From: Geothrix terrae
GTDB taxonomy: Bacteria > Acidobacteriota > Holophagae > Holophagales > Holophagaceae
DNA: 64,000 nt
Assembly: GCF_022808775.1 (NCBI RefSeq)
Contig: NZ_JAKZLA010000001.1
Location: 248,001 to 312,000 of the forward strand
Reading direction: 5' to 3'
Part shown: one piece after another, positions 6,554 through 15,016 of the stretch
How positions within the stretch are numbered: position 1 is the first letter of the stretch
Layout: each line of letters opens with the position of its first letter
Position numbers and translations under genes: made by a program
Notes under the pieces: generated by a model
The model's database searches: none
Seen by the model: only the letters and a program-made list of their open reading frames with translations
Told to the model about the DNA's origin: nothing

Positions 6554-6707
6554 CCGGCACCCGGCGAAGCCGGGCGCGGTTCGAAGCCCGCTCGAGCGGG
6601 TCGGCGCCCCTTCTCAAACCCGAAGCGGGACCGGCACCCGGCGAAGCCAGGCGCGGTTCGAGTCCGACTCGAGTGGGTCGGCGCCCTTCCTCGAGCCCGA
6701 CCTGGCC
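6554..6707. repeat. Two tandem copies of a 77-base GC-rich repeat
   Basis: Copy 1 starts at 6554 and copy 2 at 6631, both beginning CCGGCACCCGGCGAAGCC and containing GCGCGGTTCGA. Each carries an inner palindrome, CCCGCTCGAGCGGG in copy 1 and a version changed to ACTCGAGT in its centre in copy 2. The changes are paired, so the stem is kept. The GGTTCGA core resembles a tRNA T-loop. The 77-base unit has no even spacing of unique sequence, so it is not CRISPR. With the small hairpin AGGGCGG-AAT-CCGCCCT (6744-6760) it fills the otherwise gene-free stretch 6512-6796. Confidence 0.65.
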
Positions 6708-6796
6708 AACACCCCGGCAAATCCGGTGGGATGGAACCGATTTAGGGCGGAATCCGCCCTCTTGCCTTATATTTCTACCCAGGAGGGGACCCGAAG

Positions 6797-6973
6797 ATGA
6801 ATCGACGGACCAGTCAGAGCCCCTTGAATTACGATCGCGAAGCCGGGACCGAGCGGCGCGCCCTGCGTTCTCGAGGCGACCGCCGTCGGTACAGCCCCGG
6901 GCTTCGGATCTTCTTCATCCCCCTGGGCATGCTGGTGCATAAGCTGCGCACCCGCACCCTGGTTGTCTTCTGA
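6797..6973 (+). CDS. 58-residue basic hypothetical protein
   Basis: ATG 6797 follows AGGAGG with 10 bases between, and a TATATT box lies 24 bases upstream, just after a 7-bp hairpin. The product is strongly basic at the start and middle (Arg-rich: TERRALRSRGDRRRY) and ends with a short hydrophobic stretch (LRIFFIPLGMLVHKL). It could associate with the membrane or nucleic acid. It stands alone, converging with the ychJ-like gene 10 bases further on. No family recognised. The ribosome site is the main support. Confidence 0.5.
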   Translation: MNRRTSQSPLNYDREAGTERRALRSRGDRRRYSPGLRIFFIPLGMLVHKLRTRTLVVF

Positions 6974-6983
6974 AAGACGGGTC

Positions 6984-7382
6984 CTAGGACTTCACGACCC
7001 CGTCGACGTACACCCAGCGGCCGTTCTCCCGGGCGAAGGTGCTGGTCTCGATGTGAAGGGTGCGGCGGCCATTGGCCTGGAGGCTGGCGTGGAAGGTGAC
7101 GATGCCCGCGTCGTCGCCTTTGCCGCCCCTCTCCCTGCTGATGATCTTGAGTCCCACGCAGCTGACGGACTTGCAGTACTGCAGCAGTTCGTCTCGATTC
7201 TCTTCGGCCCGCTTGGCCTCGGGTCGGGTGGCGATCAGGTAGTCCACCTTGCCCAGGGCGTAGGCGGAGAAGCGCGAGCGCATCAGGGCCTCCGCCGTCT
7301 CCGGCGCGGCCGCGCCCGTATGGAAGGGGCCGCAGCAGTGGTCATAGGGCTTCTTGGAGGTGCAGGGGCAGGGGCGGGACAT
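6984..7382 (-). CDS. ychJ: YchJ family protein (UPF0225) with SEC-C zinc motif
   Basis: 132 residues, typical of YchJ. The N-terminus has the SEC-C pattern CPCTSKKPYDHCCG (residues 5-18), which binds zinc in SecA and related proteins. An NTF2-like domain follows, with the family signature ALMRSRFSAYALGKVDYL. The molecular function of YchJ is not settled; a zinc-dependent binding or chaperone role is the usual suggestion. It begins 2 bases after the hutU stop, so it is transcribed with hutU. The functional link to histidine degradation is unclear. Confidence 0.9.
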   Translation of the reverse strand: MSRPCPCTSKKPYDHCCGPFHTGAAAPETAEALMRSRFSAYALGKVDYLIATRPEAKRAEENRDELLQYCKSVSCVGLKIISRERGGKGDDAGIVTFHASLQANGRRTLHIETSTFARENGRWVYVDGVVKS

Positions 7383-7384
7383 GG

Positions 7385-9049
7385 TCAGCCTTTCATCGGA
7401 ATGTGCAGGCCGATGGCCTCGGCGTGCTCGCGGGCGCTCTCATAGCCAGCGTCGGCGTGGCGGAAGACGCCTATGGCGGGGTCGTTCCAGAGCACGCGGC
7501 TGATGCAACGGTCGGCGCGCTCGGTGCCGTCGGCCACGATGACCACGCCGCTGTGCTGGCTGTAGCCCATGCCCACGCCGCCGCCATGGTGGAAGCTCAC
7601 CCAGGAGGCGCCGCCGCCCACGGCGGTCATGGCGTTCAACAGCGGCCAATCAGAGACGGCATCGGAGCCGTCCTTCATGGCCTCGGTCTCTCGGTTGGGG
7701 CTGGCCACGCTGCCGCTGTCCAGGTGGTCGCGGCCGATGACGATGGGGGCCTTCACCTTGCCGGTACGGACCAGCTCGTTGAACTTCAGGCCCGCCAGGT
7801 GGCGCTCGCCGGCGCCGATCCAGCAGATGCGGGCGGGCAGGCCCTGGAAGGCGATCTTCTCCTTGGCGGCCTTGAGCCAGCGGATCATGCCCTCGTTCTG
7901 CGGGAACAGCTCCATCATGGCGGCGTCCGTCACCGCGATGTCCTCGGGGTCGCCCGAGAGGGCCGCCCAGCGGAAGGGGCCGATGCCCTTGCAGAAGAGC
8001 GGCCGGATGAAGGCGGGCACGAAGCCGGGGAAAGCGAAGGCGTTCTCGCAGCCGGCGCGCTGGGCCTGGGCGCGGATGTTGTTGCCGTAGTCGAAGGTGA
8101 TGGCGCCGCGGCGCTGGAACTCGATCATGGCCTCCACGTGGGTGCGCATGGACGAGAGCGCTCGCTGCACGTAGGCCTCGGGCTGGTCCTTCCGCATCGC
8201 GGCGGCCTGCTCCAGGCTGAGTCCCGCGGGGATGTAGCCGTTGTACTCGTCGTGGGCGCTGGTCTGGTCCGTGACGAGGTCGGGCTGGAAGCCGCGCTTC
8301 AGGATCTCTGGCAGCACCTCGGCGGCGTTGCCCAGAAGGCCGATGCTGCGCGCTTCGTGGGCATCCACGTACTGCTGGACCAGGGCCAGGGCCGTGTCCA
8401 GGTTATCGGTCCACTCGTCCAGGTAGCGGGTGTCTAGGCGCTTCTGGATGCGGGTCTGGTCGACCTCCACACAGAGGGCCACGCCGCCGTTCATGGTGAC
8501 GGCCAGGGGCTGGGCGCCGCCCATGCCGCCCAGGCCCGCGGTGAGGGTCCAGGTGCCGGCCAGTGTTCCGTTGAAGTGCTGGCGGGCGGCTTCGGCGAAG
8601 GTCTCGTAGGTGCCTTGCACGATGCCCTGGCTGCCGATGTAGATCCAGCTGCCGGCGGTCATCTGGCCGTACATCATCAGGCCTTTCTGATCCAGCTCGC
8701 GGAAGTGCTCCCAGGTGGCCCACTTCGGCACCAGGTTCGAGTTGGCGATGAGCACGCGGGGCGCGTCGGGGTGGGTCTTCACCACGCCCACGGGCTTGCC
8801 GCTCTGCACCAGCAGCGTTTCGTCGTCGTTCAGGTGCTTCAGCTCCTTGACGATGGCGTGGAAGCAGTCCCAGTTCCGGGCCGCCTTGCCCAGGCCGCCG
8901 TAGACCACCAGGTCCTCGGGCCGCTCGGCCACCTCGGGATCCAGGTTGTTCATGAGCATGCGCAGGGCCGCTTCCTGAACCCAGCCCTTGCAGTGCAGGT
9001 GGGTGCCGCGGGGCGCGGAGAGGACGGGGGCTTCGGATGCGGTGGTCAT
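7385..9049 (-). CDS. hutU: Urocanate hydratase
   Basis: 554 residues, the usual length. It converts urocanate to imidazolone propionate, the second step of histidine degradation, using tightly bound NAD+ as an electrophile. The glycine-rich NAD site is clear ([20 protein letters not shown], about residues 165-185), as are [20 protein letters not shown] and the C-terminal [18 protein letters not shown] 9049 has GGAG seven bases upstream. No hutH, hutI or hutG gene is in the window, so the other steps must be encoded elsewhere. It sits between the ferredoxin-MBL fusion gene and ychJ. Confidence 0.97.
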   Translation of the reverse strand: MTTASEAPVLSAPRGTHLHCKGWVQEAALRMLMNNLDPEVAERPEDLVVYGGLGKAARNWDCFHAIVKELKHLNDDETLLVQSGKPVGVVKTHPDAPRVLIANSNLVPKWATWEHFRELDQKGLMMYGQMTAGSWIYIGSQGIVQGTYETFAEAARQHFNGTLAGTWTLTAGLGGMGGAQPLAVTMNGGVALCVEVDQTRIQKRLDTRYLDEWTDNLDTALALVQQYVDAHEARSIGLLGNAAEVLPEILKRGFQPDLVTDQTSAHDEYNGYIPAGLSLEQAAAMRKDQPEAYVQRALSSMRTHVEAMIEFQRRGAITFDYGNNIRAQAQRAGCENAFAFPGFVPAFIRPLFCKGIGPFRWAALSGDPEDIAVTDAAMMELFPQNEGMIRWLKAAKEKIAFQGLPARICWIGAGERHLAGLKFNELVRTGKVKAPIVIGRDHLDSGSVASPNRETEAMKDGSDAVSDWPLLNAMTAVGGGASWVSFHHGGGVGMGYSQHSGVVIVADGTERADRCISRVLWNDPAIGVFRHADAGYESAREHAEAIGLHIPMKG

Positions 9050-9102
9050 GGGGGACTCCGGCGGAGGGCCCCTAGTTTCCCACGGCCCGCCCGGGACGGC
9101 GA

Positions 9103-9963
9103 TCAAGACCGTCGGAGGAGAGCCAGGGCCCGCTGCAGGTCGGCCTTCATGGCCGCTGGGGAATCTGCGTGGTGGAGGCTGCCATGGCCCGGCAGCACCC
9201 AGGTGAAATCGAAGGCGAGCAGCCTTTCCAGACTGTCAAGTTGCTGGTGCCAGCTGTGCCAGTTGTAAGTGCGGGAGGCGGAGAGACGCCCCTGGTTCGG
9301 GTTCCACCACAGGTGATCGCCAGTGAAGAGGATGTCCCGGTGCAGCAGGCACACGCTCCCGGCCGTGTGGCCCGGGGTGGGGATGAGGATCAGGTCCTCC
9401 GCCAGCTGGATGGGCTCGTCCCCCTCCACCAGCCGCTCCAGCCCTGTGAAGCCGTCAGCCCGGTGCATGATCCGCTGGCACCCGAACCGGGCGTGGTAGG
9501 CCTCGTGGTCGGCCACATCGTCCCGGTGGCTGAGGACCATCGTTGCGACTCCGCCCACGGCCTCCAGGTTCTTCATGAGAGGCTCGGAGGCCCGGGGGGA
9601 GTCCATCAGCACATTGCCCCCGGGCCGCCGAATCAGGTAGCTCCAGGCGCCGAAACTCTTTTCGCTGGTGTAGCCGCAGAAATAGACGTCCTCCGTCACG
9701 GGATGCGGGAAGGCCTTCGTGGCCACGGGAACATCGGTCCTGTCGTCGGTCCCGATGGAGCCCACGGGGCAGGCCACCAGGGCCATGGCGGCCCGCAGGC
9801 GCGCCAGGGTGTCACCGGGCTGCGCATGCACCCGCGCACGACCCTCACCGCCCGCGAAGGTCTCCGGGGCGAACTGGTAGCAGGTGCCGCAGTCGATGCA
9901 GGTGCGGTCCACGAAAAAGGGGCCTGGGGCATTGTCAGCTGGGACGTCCGTGCGGCGGGCCAT
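9103..9963 (-). CDS. Ferredoxin domain fused to a metallo-beta-lactamase-fold hydrolase
   Basis: 286 residues; ATG 9963 has GGGAGG just upstream. Residues 15-75 form a small ferredoxin module with CIDCGTC and a distant ACPVGSI, enough ligands for one 4Fe-4S or 3Fe-4S cluster. Residues about 85-285 are an MBL fold with SHRDDVADH (a variant of HxHxDH), [17 protein letters not shown] and LPGHG. MBL hydrolases of this shape act as thioesterases, glyoxalase-like enzymes or, with flavodiiron partners, electron carriers. The fusion suggests redox-linked chemistry. Substrate unknown. It lies 23 bases after an aldo/keto reductase gene on the same strand. Confidence 0.85.
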   Translation of the reverse strand: MARRTDVPADNAPGPFFVDRTCIDCGTCYQFAPETFAGGEGRARVHAQPGDTLARLRAAMALVACPVGSIGTDDRTDVPVATKAFPHPVTEDVYFCGYTSEKSFGAWSYLIRRPGGNVLMDSPRASEPLMKNLEAVGGVATMVLSHRDDVADHEAYHARFGCQRIMHRADGFTGLERLVEGDEPIQLAEDLILIPTPGHTAGSVCLLHRDILFTGDHLWWNPNQGRLSASRTYNWHSWHQQLDSLERLLAFDFTWVLPGHGSLHHADSPAAMKADLQRALALLRRS

Positions 9964-9986
9964 GGCGCCTCCCATCCTCTTGGATG

Positions 9987-10976
<990 letters not shown>

Positions 10977-11012
10977 GGGGGCCTCCTGCGCAGGAAGTGA
11001 CCTTAAAGAAAT

Positions 11013-11107
11013 ACTCTCGCAGAGAAAAGAGGAGAAGGCGGAGCACACGGACAAAGGGAAAGTCTTCCTCTGCGTCCTCCGCCATCTCCGCGTCCCTCTG
11101 CGAGAGT
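11013..11107. repeat. Intergenic palindromic repeat element
   Basis: ACTCTCGCAGAG (11013-11024) and its exact complement CTCTGCGAGAGT (11096-11107) bound a 95-base imperfect palindrome. The left half is purine-rich (AAAAGAGGAGAAGGCGGAG) and the right half pyrimidine-rich (CTCCGCCATCTCCGCG), so a long stem can form. It sits between two leftward genes. Similar 'ctctgcg...tctgcgaga' palindromes are known as dispersed intergenic elements in unrelated bacteria, so I take it as a mobile or amplified repeat. It may stop or stabilise the transcript. Confidence 0.7.
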
Positions 11108-11135
11108 CGTTCAACTTCCACTACGCTGGTTCTGC

Positions 11136-11786
11136 TTAGCGGTGCTCGACGACGTCCTTGGCTTCGAATCGCACCTTGGGGGTGGCGGAGTACTTGTCGT
11201 CCGCCGCGCGGTAGCCCAGGGGGCAGGCGCTGATGGTGGTGTAGCCCGTGCCCTTGAGGCCCAGGATCTCGTCGTACTTGGCGGGCTCGATGCCCTCGAA
11301 GGGGCAGGCGTCCACACCCAGCAGGGCGGCGGAGGTCAGCAGGTTGCCCATGGCGATGTAGGTCTGGCGGGCGGCCCACTCCTGGATGACGGCATGGCGA
11401 GGGCCTTTCACCAGGTCGCCCACCATGTAGCCCTTGTAGCCGGCCAGGCTCTCGGTGGAGACGCCTCGCACCTCGGCGATGCGGGCCACGAAACGGTCCA
11501 CATCGGCTTCGGTGACGTCCTGCTTGGCGGTGAGGACCACCAGGTGGCTGCAGTCCTCGACCTGGGACTGGTTCCAGGAGGCAGGGCGCAACTTGGCCTT
11601 GAGGGCCGGGTCGGTGACCACGATGAACTTCCAGGGCTGGAGGCCGTAGCTGGAAGGCGTGAGGACTAGCGCTTCCTCGAGGCTCGCCCAGTCGGCGGGA
11701 GAGATCTTCTTGGCAGGGTCGAACTTCTTGGTGGCGTAGCGCCAGTTAAGCTGTTGGAGCAGGCTGTCGCCCGGAATGATGCTCAC
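11136..11786 (-). CDS. Nitroreductase-family NAD(P)H-dependent flavin oxidoreductase
   Basis: 216 residues from GTG 11786 (GAGG 5 bases upstream). The nitroreductase fold is shown by LNWRYATKKFDPAKKI near the start (FMN phosphate binding), LTPSSYGLQPWKFIVV and the late WAARQTYIAMGNLLTSAALLG helix with CPFEGIEPAKYDEILGL. This is the NfsB/YdgI-like group, which reduces nitroaromatics, quinones or flavins with NAD(P)H and bound FMN. It lies 32 bases after the thioredoxin gene, in a likely wrbA-trx-nitroreductase transcript. HxlR-type regulators often control such enzymes in response to electrophiles. Confidence 0.93.
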   Translation of the reverse strand: MSIIPGDSLLQQLNWRYATKKFDPAKKISPADWASLEEALVLTPSSYGLQPWKFIVVTDPALKAKLRPASWNQSQVEDCSHLVVLTAKQDVTEADVDRFVARIAEVRGVSTESLAGYKGYMVGDLVKGPRHAVIQEWAARQTYIAMGNLLTSAALLGVDACPFEGIEPAKYDEILGLKGTGYTTISACPLGYRAADDKYSATPKVRFEAKDVVEHR

Positions 11787-11818
11787 GGTTACCTCGGATT
11801 CAGATGGGGGAATGAGCT

Positions 11819-12139
11819 TCAGATGGACCGCTGGATACGGGTCCGCAGCTGGTCGATGGGCATGGAGCCCACGATCCGGTCGATCGGTTCGCCATCCTTG
11901 AAGATCACCAGGGTCGGCATGCTGAGGACGTCGTACTGCTCGGAGAGGGGGGTGAAATCGTCCACGTTCAGTTTGGCGAAACGGACCTTGCCCGCGAGCT
12001 CGGCGGCCAGAGTCTCGGTGAGGGGAGCCAGCTCGCGGCAGGGCGCGCACCAGGGCGCCCAGAAATCCACCACCGTGTAGCCATGGGCGACGCCTTCGGT
12101 GAAGGTCTGGTCGGTCAGGTGCTGGATGAGATCGGACAT
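11819..12139 (-). CDS. trxA: Thioredoxin
   Basis: 106 residues from ATG 12139 (GGAG 8 bases upstream). A single-domain cytosolic thioredoxin with VVDFWAPWCAPCRELAP (active Cys31 and Cys34), KLNVDD and the cis-Pro loop MPTLVIFKDG. The active site is WCAPC where the canonical thioredoxin has WCGPC. The Gly-to-Ala change occurs in some stress-related thioredoxins and may shift redox potential. It reduces protein disulphides. Its place between the flavodoxin-like and nitroreductase genes points to a disulphide or electrophile stress set. Confidence 0.94.
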   Translation of the reverse strand: MSDLIQHLTDQTFTEGVAHGYTVVDFWAPWCAPCRELAPLTETLAAELAGKVRFAKLNVDDFTPLSEQYDVLSMPTLVIFKDGEPIDRIVGSMPIDQLRTRIQRSI

Positions 12140-12216
12140 TCGGAGGCTCCTACGGAACCCCTCCAGGTTAACGGATTTGGAGGGGTTCCCGGTCATGACA
12201 ATCGCTTCGGTCCCGC

Positions 12217-12768
12217 TCAGGCGCCCTTGGCCCAGCGCACGGTGGCCTCGGCCAGGCGCTGGCCCAGGCGCATCGCGCTCCTGCGGTCCGCCTCGTTGGG
12301 CTCGACTTCAGGGGCCACCTGGCCGGCCTGGGCCATGAGGCCGCTGAAGCTGCCGAGCCGGTTGATGCCTTCCTCGCTGCCGGGCAGGTCCGCCGTGCCG
12401 ATCCACACCATGCCATGCTGCATGGCGAAGATCATCAGCGACTGGAGGGTGTTCAATTTATCGCCGCTGGGGCTGCCGCTGATGGTGAACCCGGCCGCCA
12501 GCTTGTCCTTCCACTTGCGCTCGTACCAAGGCTTGGAGCTGGCATCCATGAAGGTCTTGAAGGGGCCGCTCACGTTGCCCATGTAGGTGGGGCTGCCGAA
12601 GACGATGGCATCCGCCGCCTCCAGGTCCCCCCAGTGCGCTTCGATTTCCTCGACGGAGATGAGCGTGGCCTTGGTGCCGGGCACAGTCTCGGCACCGGCC
12701 TTGACCTGCTCGGCCAGCACCTTGGTGTGGCCGTAGCCGCTGTGGAACACGATGGAAATCCGGGTCAT
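12217..12768 (-). CDS. WrbA-like flavodoxin / NAD(P)H:quinone oxidoreductase
   Basis: 183 residues. The flavodoxin fold shows an FMN phosphate loop (HSGYGHTKVLAE, residues 9-20), a second loop GSPTYMGNVSGPFKTFMD and the later SGSPSGDKLNTLQSLM. These match WrbA and related NADPH-dependent FMN reductases, which reduce quinones by two electrons. Codon 1 (ATG 12768) is preceded by AGGAGCCAAAG. It is the first leftward gene and is divergent from the HxlR regulator gene 105 bases away. The regulator probably controls it. Confidence 0.92.
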   Translation of the reverse strand: MTRISIVFHSGYGHTKVLAEQVKAGAETVPGTKATLISVEEIEAHWGDLEAADAIVFGSPTYMGNVSGPFKTFMDASSKPWYERKWKDKLAAGFTISGSPSGDKLNTLQSLMIFAMQHGMVWIGTADLPGSEEGINRLGSFSGLMAQAGQVAPEVEPNEADRRSAMRLGQRLAEATVRWAKGA

Positions 12769-12838
12769 CTTTGGCTCCTATCTGGACGATTGCATTCAAT
12801 CGGCCTGTGACCCAAACTTAGGGAGCTTACATTCTAAA

Positions 12839-12868
12839 GGAAAGTAGGCACTATTTCGGAAGGTAGGA
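12839..12868. promoter_or_regulatory. Candidate HxlR operator in the wrbA-hxlR intergenic region
   Basis: GGAAAGTAGG (12839-12848) and GGAAGGTAGG (12858-12867) are direct repeats 19 bases apart, about two helical turns. The first overlaps AGT-AGGC-ACT (12843-12852), a small palindrome. HxlR-family regulators bind repeated sites in the shared promoter of the divergent target gene. On the minus strand a TAGAAT -10-like box lies just beyond the sites, so binding could block wrbA transcription. The second repeat also serves as ribosome site region of hxlR. Confidence 0.5.
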
Positions 12869-12873
12869 ACCCC

Positions 12874-13272
12874 ATGGTTCGTAAAGCCTGCACGCTCTCT
12901 CCCAATGTTCTCAGCGCCCAGTGCCCCACGCGCCAGGCCCTGGATCTCATCGCGGACAAGTGGACCACCCTGCTCATCTACCTGCTCGCGAAGGGGAAGC
13001 AGCGCTACGGTGACCTGCACCGCCAGGTGGGCGGCATCAGCCAGAAGATGCTGACGCAGACCTTGCGGAAGCTGGAGCGGGACGGTCTGGTTTCCCGCCA
13101 CGTGTATCCCGAGGTACCCCCGCGCACCGAATACGAGCTGACGAAACTGGGCCACACGCTGATCGGGCCCCTCGGCGCCCTGTGCGAGTGGGCCGGCACG
13201 CACCTATCTGAGCTGGAGCAGGCCCGCAAGCGCTACGACCATCTCCAGAAGAAGCCCCCGCTCAGCGCCTGA
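12874..13272 (+). CDS. HxlR-family winged-helix transcriptional regulator
   Basis: 132 residues, normal for HxlR/YodB regulators. The family pattern is clear: CPTRQALDLIADKWTTLLIY, then RYGDLHRQVGGISQKMLTQTLRKLERDGLVSR and PPRTEYELTKLG. There is a Cys at residue 6 and one at 17 (AQCPTRQAL); the latter matches the redox-sensing Cys of YodB/HypR-like members that respond to quinones or disulphide stress. It is divergent from the WrbA-like gene, the usual arrangement with its target. The last three residues and stop are encoded by the first copy of a tandem repeat (13261-13470). Confidence 0.93.
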   Translation: MVRKACTLSPNVLSAQCPTRQALDLIADKWTTLLIYLLAKGKQRYGDLHRQVGGISQKMLTQTLRKLERDGLVSRHVYPEVPPRTEYELTKLGHTLIGPLGALCEWAGTHLSELEQARKRYDHLQKKPPLSA

Positions 13273-13470
13273 TTGATATTGTCCGGGGGGACCGCCTGCT
13301 CGCTTCGCTCGCGATGTCCCCCTGGGGCCCCGCGCTTCGGCCGGGCGGAGCCCGACCTCAGCGCCTGATACTGTCCGGGGGACCGCCTGCTCGCTTTCGC
13401 TCGCGATGTCCCACTGGGGCCCCGCGCTTCGGCCGGGCGGAGCCCGACCTCAGCGCCTGACGCTGTCCGG
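13261..13470. repeat. Triplicated 92-96 base repeat between convergent hxlR and mocA
   Basis: The unit starts CTCAGCGCCTGA and contains CTGTCCGGGGGACCGCCTG, a hairpin CGCTCGC-like core, and GGGGCCCCGCGCTTCGGCC. Copy 1 is 13261-13356, copy 2 is 13357-13448, and a shortened copy 3 starts at 13449. CTCAGCGCCTGA encodes the last residues and stop of hxlR in copy 1. In copy 3 the same bases, read on the other strand, give the last residues and stop of mocA. The unit can fold but has no T-run. It arose by local duplication of the space between the two gene ends. Confidence 0.85.
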
Positions 13471-14010
13471 GGGAAGATCCTCCGGGGAGTCCAGGTCGCG
13501 GGCGCCTTCGGGGAAGGGGAGGCCCTGCGTGGCTTCGCGCAGGAGGATGCCCTTGGCGCCCGCCTCCCCGCGCAACGCGAGGAGCTCGGGGAAGCAGCGC
13601 CTCGGGAGCACCGCCGGAATGCCGAGGGTGCCTGCGTAGGCGCAGGCAGCGGGGCGGTCGGGATCGGTGGCGGCCAGAGCCAGGAGGCGACGCAGGAGGA
13701 CTGCGTCCACGGCGGGCTGGTCCACCGTGAGGATCAGGGCGGCCGGAGTCTCCGGTGGCAGGGCCGCGATGCCCGTCCGGATGGAGCTGGCCATGCCTTC
13801 TGCGGCCCCGGGATTGATGACGGGCAGCACGTCGAGGCCCTCGAGCCCCAGGTCCCAGTCGCCCACCACAGCGATCACCGGGCTGCACCCGGCTTCCAGG
13901 GCCGCCCGTGCGGCGCGGCGCAGGAGGGTCTCGCCCTCGAAGCGCAGCAGAGCCTTAGGGCCGCCCATGCGGCGGCCCGCGCCCGCGGCGAGGATGATGG
14001 CCGCGCTCAC
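13450..14010 (-). CDS. mocA: MocA-like molybdenum cofactor nucleotidyltransferase
   Basis: 186 residues. The N-terminus has the nucleotidyltransferase signature LAAGAGRRMGGPKALLRFEG (residues 7-26), then GMASSIRTGI and LTVDQPAVD, as in MocA/MobA-like enzymes. MocA transfers CMP to molybdopterin to make the cytosine dinucleotide cofactor used by enzymes of the xanthine oxidase family. It overlaps xdhC by four bases and follows two hydroxylase large-subunit genes that need this cofactor. The C-terminal residues DSVRR come from the tandem repeat. Confidence 0.92.
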   Translation of the reverse strand: MSAAIILAAGAGRRMGGPKALLRFEGETLLRRAARAALEAGCSPVIAVVGDWDLGLEGLDVLPVINPGAAEGMASSIRTGIAALPPETPAALILTVDQPAVDAVLLRRLLALAATDPDRPAACAYAGTLGIPAVLPRRCFPELLALRGEAGAKGILLREATQGLPFPEGARDLDSPEDLPPDSVRR

Positions 14011-14987
14011 AGGGCCGACACGGCGGTGCGGGTGTCCCGGAGTGAACTGCCGGTACGGCCCTGGAAGGTGGCCTGGATCTCCGCCAGCACAGCCAGGGCG
14101 ATGGTCTCGGGGTCCTCCGCGCCCAGGTCCAGGCCCACGGGGCTGTGCAGGCGCTCTCCGCAGGAGAGGCCTTCCGCGGCGAGTTCCTCGCGGATCTTCG
14201 AGCTGCGGGCGCGGCTGCCCATGAGGCCGAGGTAGCCGGCGCTGGAGGCCGCCAGTGCGCGCAGGGCCTCCAGATCCTTCAGGTAGTTGTGGGTCATGAG
14301 CACCACGGCACTGCGCGCATCCAACCCCAGCTCGGGGATGCGCTGGGCCGGATGGCCCGACAGGACCTCGTCCGCCTCGGGGAAGCGCTCCGGACGCGCG
14401 AAGGCGGGCCGGTGGTCCAGCAGGCCCACGCGCCAGCCCAGCTCCTTGGCCATGTGCACCAAGGGCCGGCTGTCATCGCTGGCACCCAGGATCCAGAGGG
14501 CAATGGGCGGATTGAGCGTTTCGACAAAGCCCGAGGCAGCCAGGTCCGGCTGAAGGTGGATACGGCGCACCCCCAAGTGATCGGGGTCGAGGTCCGTGTG
14601 GATGGTGAGGGGCGTCCGGGAAGTCCTGGCCTGGTCGATCCAGGCCAGCCATTCGGGCGGCGCGGCGGGATCCAGGCGCTCCACCAGGATGTCCAACAGC
14701 CCCTCGCACCCGCTGCCGCTGCCCCAGACCAGGTCCGCATCGCCCCGAAGGTCGTAGCGGAGCAGGCGGGGCTGGCCGTCGCCCAGCACGTCCCGGGCCC
14801 GGGCCATGACCTCGCCTTCGAGACAGCCGCCGCTGAGGGAGCCGCGCAGCACCTCCTGCCCGTCCGTGAGCAGCCGGGAGCCGGGGCGGCGGTAGCTGGA
14901 GCCTTCGACGCGGACCAGCGTGGCCAGGGCCACGGGCGTTCCCCGGCCCCGGACGAGCGCCAGGATGTCCTGGAGTTCTTTGTGCAT
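14007..14987 (-). CDS. xdhC: XdhC/CoxF-family molybdenum hydroxylase maturation protein
   Basis: 326 residues from ATG 14987. XdhC proteins bind the molybdenum cofactor, sulfurate or protect it, and insert it into xanthine-oxidase-type enzymes. The N-terminal XdhC/CoxI domain shows VEGSSYRRPGSRLL and LSGGCLEGEV. A central linker is followed by a C-terminal Rossmann-like XdhC_C domain (LWILGASDDSRPLVHMAKEL, VLMTHNYLKDLEAL, YLGLMGSRARSSKIREEL). It begins 29 bases after the stop of the second large-subunit gene and overlaps mocA. Together these form the maturation end of the operon. The ribosome site is weak. Confidence 0.93.
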   Translation of the reverse strand: MHKELQDILALVRGRGTPVALATLVRVEGSSYRRPGSRLLTDGQEVLRGSLSGGCLEGEVMARARDVLGDGQPRLLRYDLRGDADLVWGSGSGCEGLLDILVERLDPAAPPEWLAWIDQARTSRTPLTIHTDLDPDHLGVRRIHLQPDLAASGFVETLNPPIALWILGASDDSRPLVHMAKELGWRVGLLDHRPAFARPERFPEADEVLSGHPAQRIPELGLDARSAVVLMTHNYLKDLEALRALAASSAGYLGLMGSRARSSKIREELAAEGLSCGERLHSPVGLDLGAEDPETIALAVLAEIQATFQGRTGSSLRDTRTAVSAL

Positions 14988-15016
14988 GAGGGGATTATGC
15001 CCTGCCGGGACAGTGA

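Noticed and set aside
6554-6707. CRISPR-like repetition
   Set aside because: Adjacent 77-base copies without unique spacers; no cas genes in the window.
6439-6942. 167-codon rightward frame over the att region repeats
   Set aside because: It starts in the terminator palindrome and translates repeats and tRNA remnants; no ribosome site.
7403-8437. Long open frame opposite hutU (344 codons)
   Set aside because: Composition is Gly/Ala/Val/His-rich without motifs, a shadow of the GC-rich third codon positions of hutU.
13261-13470. CRISPR or tRNA array
   Set aside because: Whole 92-96 base units are repeated including gene-end sequence; no spacer variation and no tRNA fold.
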